A stretch of 64,000 bases of DNA from NCBI RefSeq assembly GCF_000246855.1, contig NC_016609.1, positions 2,604,001 through 2,668,000 on the forward strand, read 5' to 3'. A model generated the notes under the pieces. That model was given only the letters and a program-made list of their open reading frames with translations. It was not told the origin of the DNA and did no database searches. The position numbers and the translations under genes are program-made. Below are positions 61,181-64,000 of the stretch, piece after piece. The stretch comes from Niastella koreensis GR20-10. GTDB lineage: Bacteria > Bacteroidota > Bacteroidia > Chitinophagales > Chitinophagaceae. Numbering within the stretch: position 1 is the stretch's first letter; each line of letters begins with the position of its first letter.

Positions 61181-61762
61181 TTATTTGAAATTCAACTTCG
61201 CGCGCTGACGATATTGCTCTCTTACTACGCCACGTTGGTTATAAGGATTGGTAACCAGGAAAAATAAATAGAGTGGTTCACCAACCTCTGTCATTTTAAC
61301 GGTTTTCTCTTTTACCGGGAAATATACCTGTTCAATAGTACGGGTAGCTGTCACCGTGTTGGCATCTATCGTTTTGATATCGCGGTCCCAACGGTATTCG
61401 TTAGTGCCTTTGTTGTAATACCAGAACGACCAGGTGTCGGAATTGATCGCAATTTGTTTGTTAGGGTTAAAATTGTCTTCTTTCACCAATTTAAACGGAA
61501 TGTCTTGCAGGTCGGCTAAAGGGGCTTTGTCACCGATTTTGTAAATACCATCGGTAAAATCGGCATTAACGAAAACGCCATCAACGGCATTTACGTCAAA
61601 AGTAAACTCAACTGAAAAAGGTGCTTTCTTTAAATCATACTCGCCATTAACGGGGGCAATGGCTGCTCCGTTTTGAACTATCTTCAAGCTTACTTTGGCT
61701 TGGGAAAAAACGGAGCTGGTAGCTACTAAGGCAAAAATGAACAAGGAAATGGTTGTTTTCAT
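61181..61762 (-). CDS. Secreted protein, unknown
   Basis: 193 residues with a signal peptide (MKTTISLFIFALVATSSVFSQ). The mature part is beta-rich: VSLKIVQNGAAIAPVNGEYDLKKAPFSVEFTFD, VFVNADFTDGIYKIGD, TVTATRTIEQVYFPVKEKTVK. No known motif or cysteine pattern is seen. It lies between hutU and the trehalose gene on the same strand, 134 bases after the hutU stop. Role unknown. Confidence 0.65.
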   Translation of the reverse strand: MKTTISLFIFALVATSSVFSQAKVSLKIVQNGAAIAPVNGEYDLKKAPFSVEFTFDVNAVDGVFVNADFTDGIYKIGDKAPLADLQDIPFKLVKEDNFNPNKQIAINSDTWSFWYYNKGTNEYRWDRDIKTIDANTVTATRTIEQVYFPVKEKTVKMTEVGEPLYLFFLVTNPYNQRGVVREQYRQRAKLNFK

Positions 61763-61896
61763 ATTGCGGATTTTTCATGCGTGTTAATCTTCATAACTGC
61801 TACAACGTACAGATTACGGAGATATTTTGTCATAGTATAAATACCAGTTTTTCCGGTCGGGGTCGGTGGTATCGACAGCAAAATAGAAAATAATTA

Positions 61897-63576
61897 TTAT
61901 TTATGAAAGCGTTTATTCAAATCAAGGTCAAATTTATTTGAAGTTTCTTTTGCGAGGTCATATCCGGCATCTGCATGTCGTATAACTCCCATGCCCGGAT
62001 CGTTTCTTAATACCCTTGCCAGTCGTTGTTCTGCATCGGAAGTTCCGTCTGCTACGATCACCATCCCCGCATGAATACTATACCCCATTCCCACTCCGCC
62101 GCCATGATGCAAACTTACCCAGCTGGCGCCGCCGGCAGTATTCACCAGTGCATTCAGAATGGGCCAGTCAGCCACGGCATCGCTGCCATCGAGCATGGAT
62201 TCTGTTTCGCGATTGGGCGATGCCACGGATCCGGTGTCCAGGTGATCGCGGCCAATAACAATAGGCGCTTTTACTTTTCCGGTTCTTACTAACTCATTAA
62301 ATGCCAATCCTGCTTTTTCTCTTTCACCCTGGCCCAGCCAGCAAATACGCGCCGGCAATCCCTGGAAGGCGATCTTTTCTTTGGCCAGCTTCAGCCAGCG
62401 TTGCAGTGATTTATTTTCAGGGAACAAATTGCTAATAACTTCGTCGGTGACGGAAATGTCGTTTGGGTCGCCGCTCAAAGCTGCCCAGCGGAAAGGACCT
62501 TTGCCCTCACAAAACAGTGGACGGATATAAGCCGGCACAAAACCCGGAAAATCAAAGGCATTCTGCAATCCTTTCTCCTGTGCGCAGGCGCGGATGTTAT
62601 TGCCATAATCGAAAGTGATGGCACCTTTTTGTTGCAGGGCCAACATCAACTCCACATGGCGGCACATGCTGTTGTAGGCGTAATAAATATATTGCTCGGG
62701 GTTTTGCGCTCGTAAAACCTTTGCCTGCTCATAGGAAATTTCATGCGGCCAGTATCCTATCAACGGATCATGGGCCGAGGTTTGATCTGTAAGTGTATCA
62801 GGCACAATATTTCTTTCAACCAGGCGTTCTAATAATTCAACAGCGTTGCATAACACCCCGATTGATAGTATTTCTCCTTTTTCTTTTGCCTGCAGCGCGC
62901 GATCGATTGCCGCATCAATACTTGTCATTTTTACATCGAGGTACTTTGTTTCGATGCGTTTATCTATTCGCCATTCTTCCACTTCTGCAATCAATGCTAC
63001 TCCTTCATTCATGGTAATTGCTAAAGGTTGAGCACCACCCATGCCACCCAGTCCGGCTGTTACATTCAACGTTCCTTTTAAAGTACCGCCGAAATGTTTA
63101 TCGGCTGCTGCCGAATAGGTTTCATACGTTCCCTGTACAATGCCCTGGCTGCCGATGTAGATCCATGAACCGGCAGTCATTTGTCCGTACATCATCAACC
63201 CTTTTCTTTCCAGTTCGTCAAAATGCTGCCAGGTGGCCCATTTAGGCACCAGTTGCGAGTTGGAGATCAACACGCGGGGTGCATTCACATGTGTTTGTAA
63301 AATGCCCACCGGTTTGCCACTTTGTATCAGTAAGGTCTCATTGTCATTCAGGTCTTTTAACGACCGGATGATGAGATCGAGCGCCTCAAAATTGCGGGCT
63401 GCTTTTCCACGACCGCCATAAACGATCAGGTCATCGGGGCGTTCGGCCACTGCGGGGTCAAGGTTGTTTAACAACATGCGCAAGGCGGCTTCCTGGATCC
63501 AGCCTTTGCAGGTAAGTTGTGAACCCGTTGGGGTTTTATATTTTATGGCATCATAGTGTTTTGTAGCAGGTGTCAT
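61897..63576 (-). CDS. hutU: Urocanate hydratase
   Basis: 559 residues from the ATG at 63576. [16 protein letters not shown]-like start, [34 protein letters not shown] (NAD-binding) and [11 protein letters not shown] are the conserved blocks. The C-terminal [16 protein letters not shown] is also diagnostic. It adds water to urocanate to give imidazolonepropionate, using NAD as an electrophile. It lies 42 bases downstream of hutH, so the two form an operon. Confidence 0.97.
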   Translation of the reverse strand: MTPATKHYDAIKYKTPTGSQLTCKGWIQEAALRMLLNNLDPAVAERPDDLIVYGGRGKAARNFEALDLIIRSLKDLNDNETLLIQSGKPVGILQTHVNAPRVLISNSQLVPKWATWQHFDELERKGLMMYGQMTAGSWIYIGSQGIVQGTYETYSAAADKHFGGTLKGTLNVTAGLGGMGGAQPLAITMNEGVALIAEVEEWRIDKRIETKYLDVKMTSIDAAIDRALQAKEKGEILSIGVLCNAVELLERLVERNIVPDTLTDQTSAHDPLIGYWPHEISYEQAKVLRAQNPEQYIYYAYNSMCRHVELMLALQQKGAITFDYGNNIRACAQEKGLQNAFDFPGFVPAYIRPLFCEGKGPFRWAALSGDPNDISVTDEVISNLFPENKSLQRWLKLAKEKIAFQGLPARICWLGQGEREKAGLAFNELVRTGKVKAPIVIGRDHLDTGSVASPNRETESMLDGSDAVADWPILNALVNTAGGASWVSLHHGGGVGMGYSIHAGMVIVADGTSDAEQRLARVLRNDPGMGVIRHADAGYDLAKETSNKFDLDLNKRFHK

Positions 63577-63618
63577 CGTTTGAGTAGTTTTTGTTACCAA
63601 TGTAGTTTTTGTGTGGGG

Positions 63619-64000
63619 TTACAACCCGAAGGCCTCGTATCCTGTATTTAAATGTACCTTTTTCTTTGTGGCGAAAGCGTTACAATGCTCCACAAACGAA
63701 AAGTTACTGATGAGTTGTTTTATCTGGTCGATGTCATCGGCAAAAATGCGGTCCTCCTCGGCAAAGCCTACAAACTGCCGTACATAATCATGGGCCGATT
63801 CCAGGATCTCGCTGCTTTTTAATGGCCGCCTGAATTCAATGGCCTGGCAGGCGCTTAATAATTCAATGGCCAGAATGAATTCAAGATTGTCCAGCACCTG
63901 GTTCAGCTTGCGGCCGCTGATGCTGCCCATGCTCACATGGTCTTCCTGGCCCAGCGAGGTGGGAATGCTGTCGGCGCTGGCAGGAAAACAAAGGGTTTTA
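63619..64000 (-). CDS. hutH: Histidine ammonia-lyase, C-terminal fragment
   Basis: The last 127 codons; the gene enters from the right edge. The frame reads PASADSIPTSLGQEDHVSMG at the window end, the conserved C-terminal active-site block of HutH (with Gln-Glu-Asp-His). GRKLNQVLDNLEFILAIELLSA follows. The MIO-forming Ala-Ser-Gly is outside the window. It deaminates histidine to urocanate. The apparent start at 63936 is internal; the frame stays open to the edge. Confidence 0.93.
   Translation of the reverse strand, partial: KTLCFPASADSIPTSLGQEDHVSMGSISGRKLNQVLDNLEFILAIELLSACQAIEFRRPLKSSEILESAHDYVRQFVGFAEEDRIFADDIDQIKQLISNFSFVEHCNAFATKKKVHLNTGYEAFGL

Noticed and set aside
1-64000. tRNA, rRNA, prophage or transposase genes
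   Set aside because: Spacers were read on both strands and none showed a cloverleaf with CCA, an rRNA segment, or phage or transposase coding sequence.

Overview
The window looks like a chromosomal segment of a Bacteroidota bacterium, most likely a Chitinophagaceae member (Niastella/Chitinophaga type). This is inferred from gene content: SusC-like and OMP_b-brl_3-type outer-membrane receptors, a short PLP-dependent arginine decarboxylase, type B L31, a GlmU-like LbH protein and a long-form Lgt. Promoters also fit the Bacteroidota consensus TTTG-N18-20-TAnnTTTG. No plasmid, phage, insertion-sequence, CRISPR, tRNA or rRNA signature was found. The gene set is mostly housekeeping and carbohydrate metabolism, with one surface-glycan cluster.

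Layout. 0-7.3 kb: glycogen synthase and ADP-glucose pyrophosphorylase, then an SLC45-like MFS transporter whose 3' end overlaps the start of a GH13 enzyme cut by the window edge; divergently, a sugar MFS transporter and a ROK sugar kinase. 7.4-13.8 kb: a phosphodiester glycosidase, lipoyl synthase (lipA), an outer-membrane protein, an OsmC thiol peroxidase, a sialate O-acetylesterase, a CBS protein and an acyl-CoA-binding protein. 13.8-21 kb: a surface-glycan block with two unknown membrane proteins, a Wzx-like flippase, an FkbM methyltransferase, an LtaS/sulfatase-fold membrane enzyme and two GT-B glycosyltransferases. 21-31 kb: hemerythrin, tpiA, a GlmU-like protein, rpmE2 (L31), a YajQ-family protein and two tandem paralogous outer-membrane receptors. 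31-42.5 kb: a secreted unknown, lgt, bacilliredoxin, Hsp20, a secreted unknown, arginine decarboxylase with an NTF2-like partner, rpmI-rplT, infC and thrS. 42.8-54 kb: a pair of paralogous secreted proteins, a PhyH dioxygenase, a TonB receptor, a DUF3347 protein, an ABC-F ATPase, a GNAT acetyltransferase and a patatin-BamA autotransporter-like protein. 54-64 kb: the histidine-utilisation genes hutH, hutU, hutI and hutG on one strand, with a trehalose synthase/phosphatase, a secreted unknown and a PF10136 'recombinase' membrane protein between them.

How the genes work together. Glucose-1-phosphate goes to ADP-glucose and glycogen (glgC, glgA), with alpha-glucan recovery by the GH13 enzyme and transporter and trehalose made by a fused OtsA-OtsB. 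HutH, HutU, HutI and HutG together give histidine to urocanate, imidazolonepropionate, formiminoglutamate and glutamate plus formamide.

The most unusual signal is non-coding. About 20 gene 3' ends carry long imperfect inverted repeats built from short near-tandem words, each site with its own word (for example TGATAATG, AGTTCCGAG, AAAGCCTAAAGG, CAATAGACAATTGG, GGTTACC). They start at or inside the stop codon, or just beyond a GC-rich terminator. They are absent from every divergent promoter spacer, and many share a central TGTATTT. Also notable are a shared 17-18 nt motif in the leaders of rpmE2 and rpmI-rplT, and a candidate structured small RNA of about 105 nt between rpmE2 and the yajQ-like gene.
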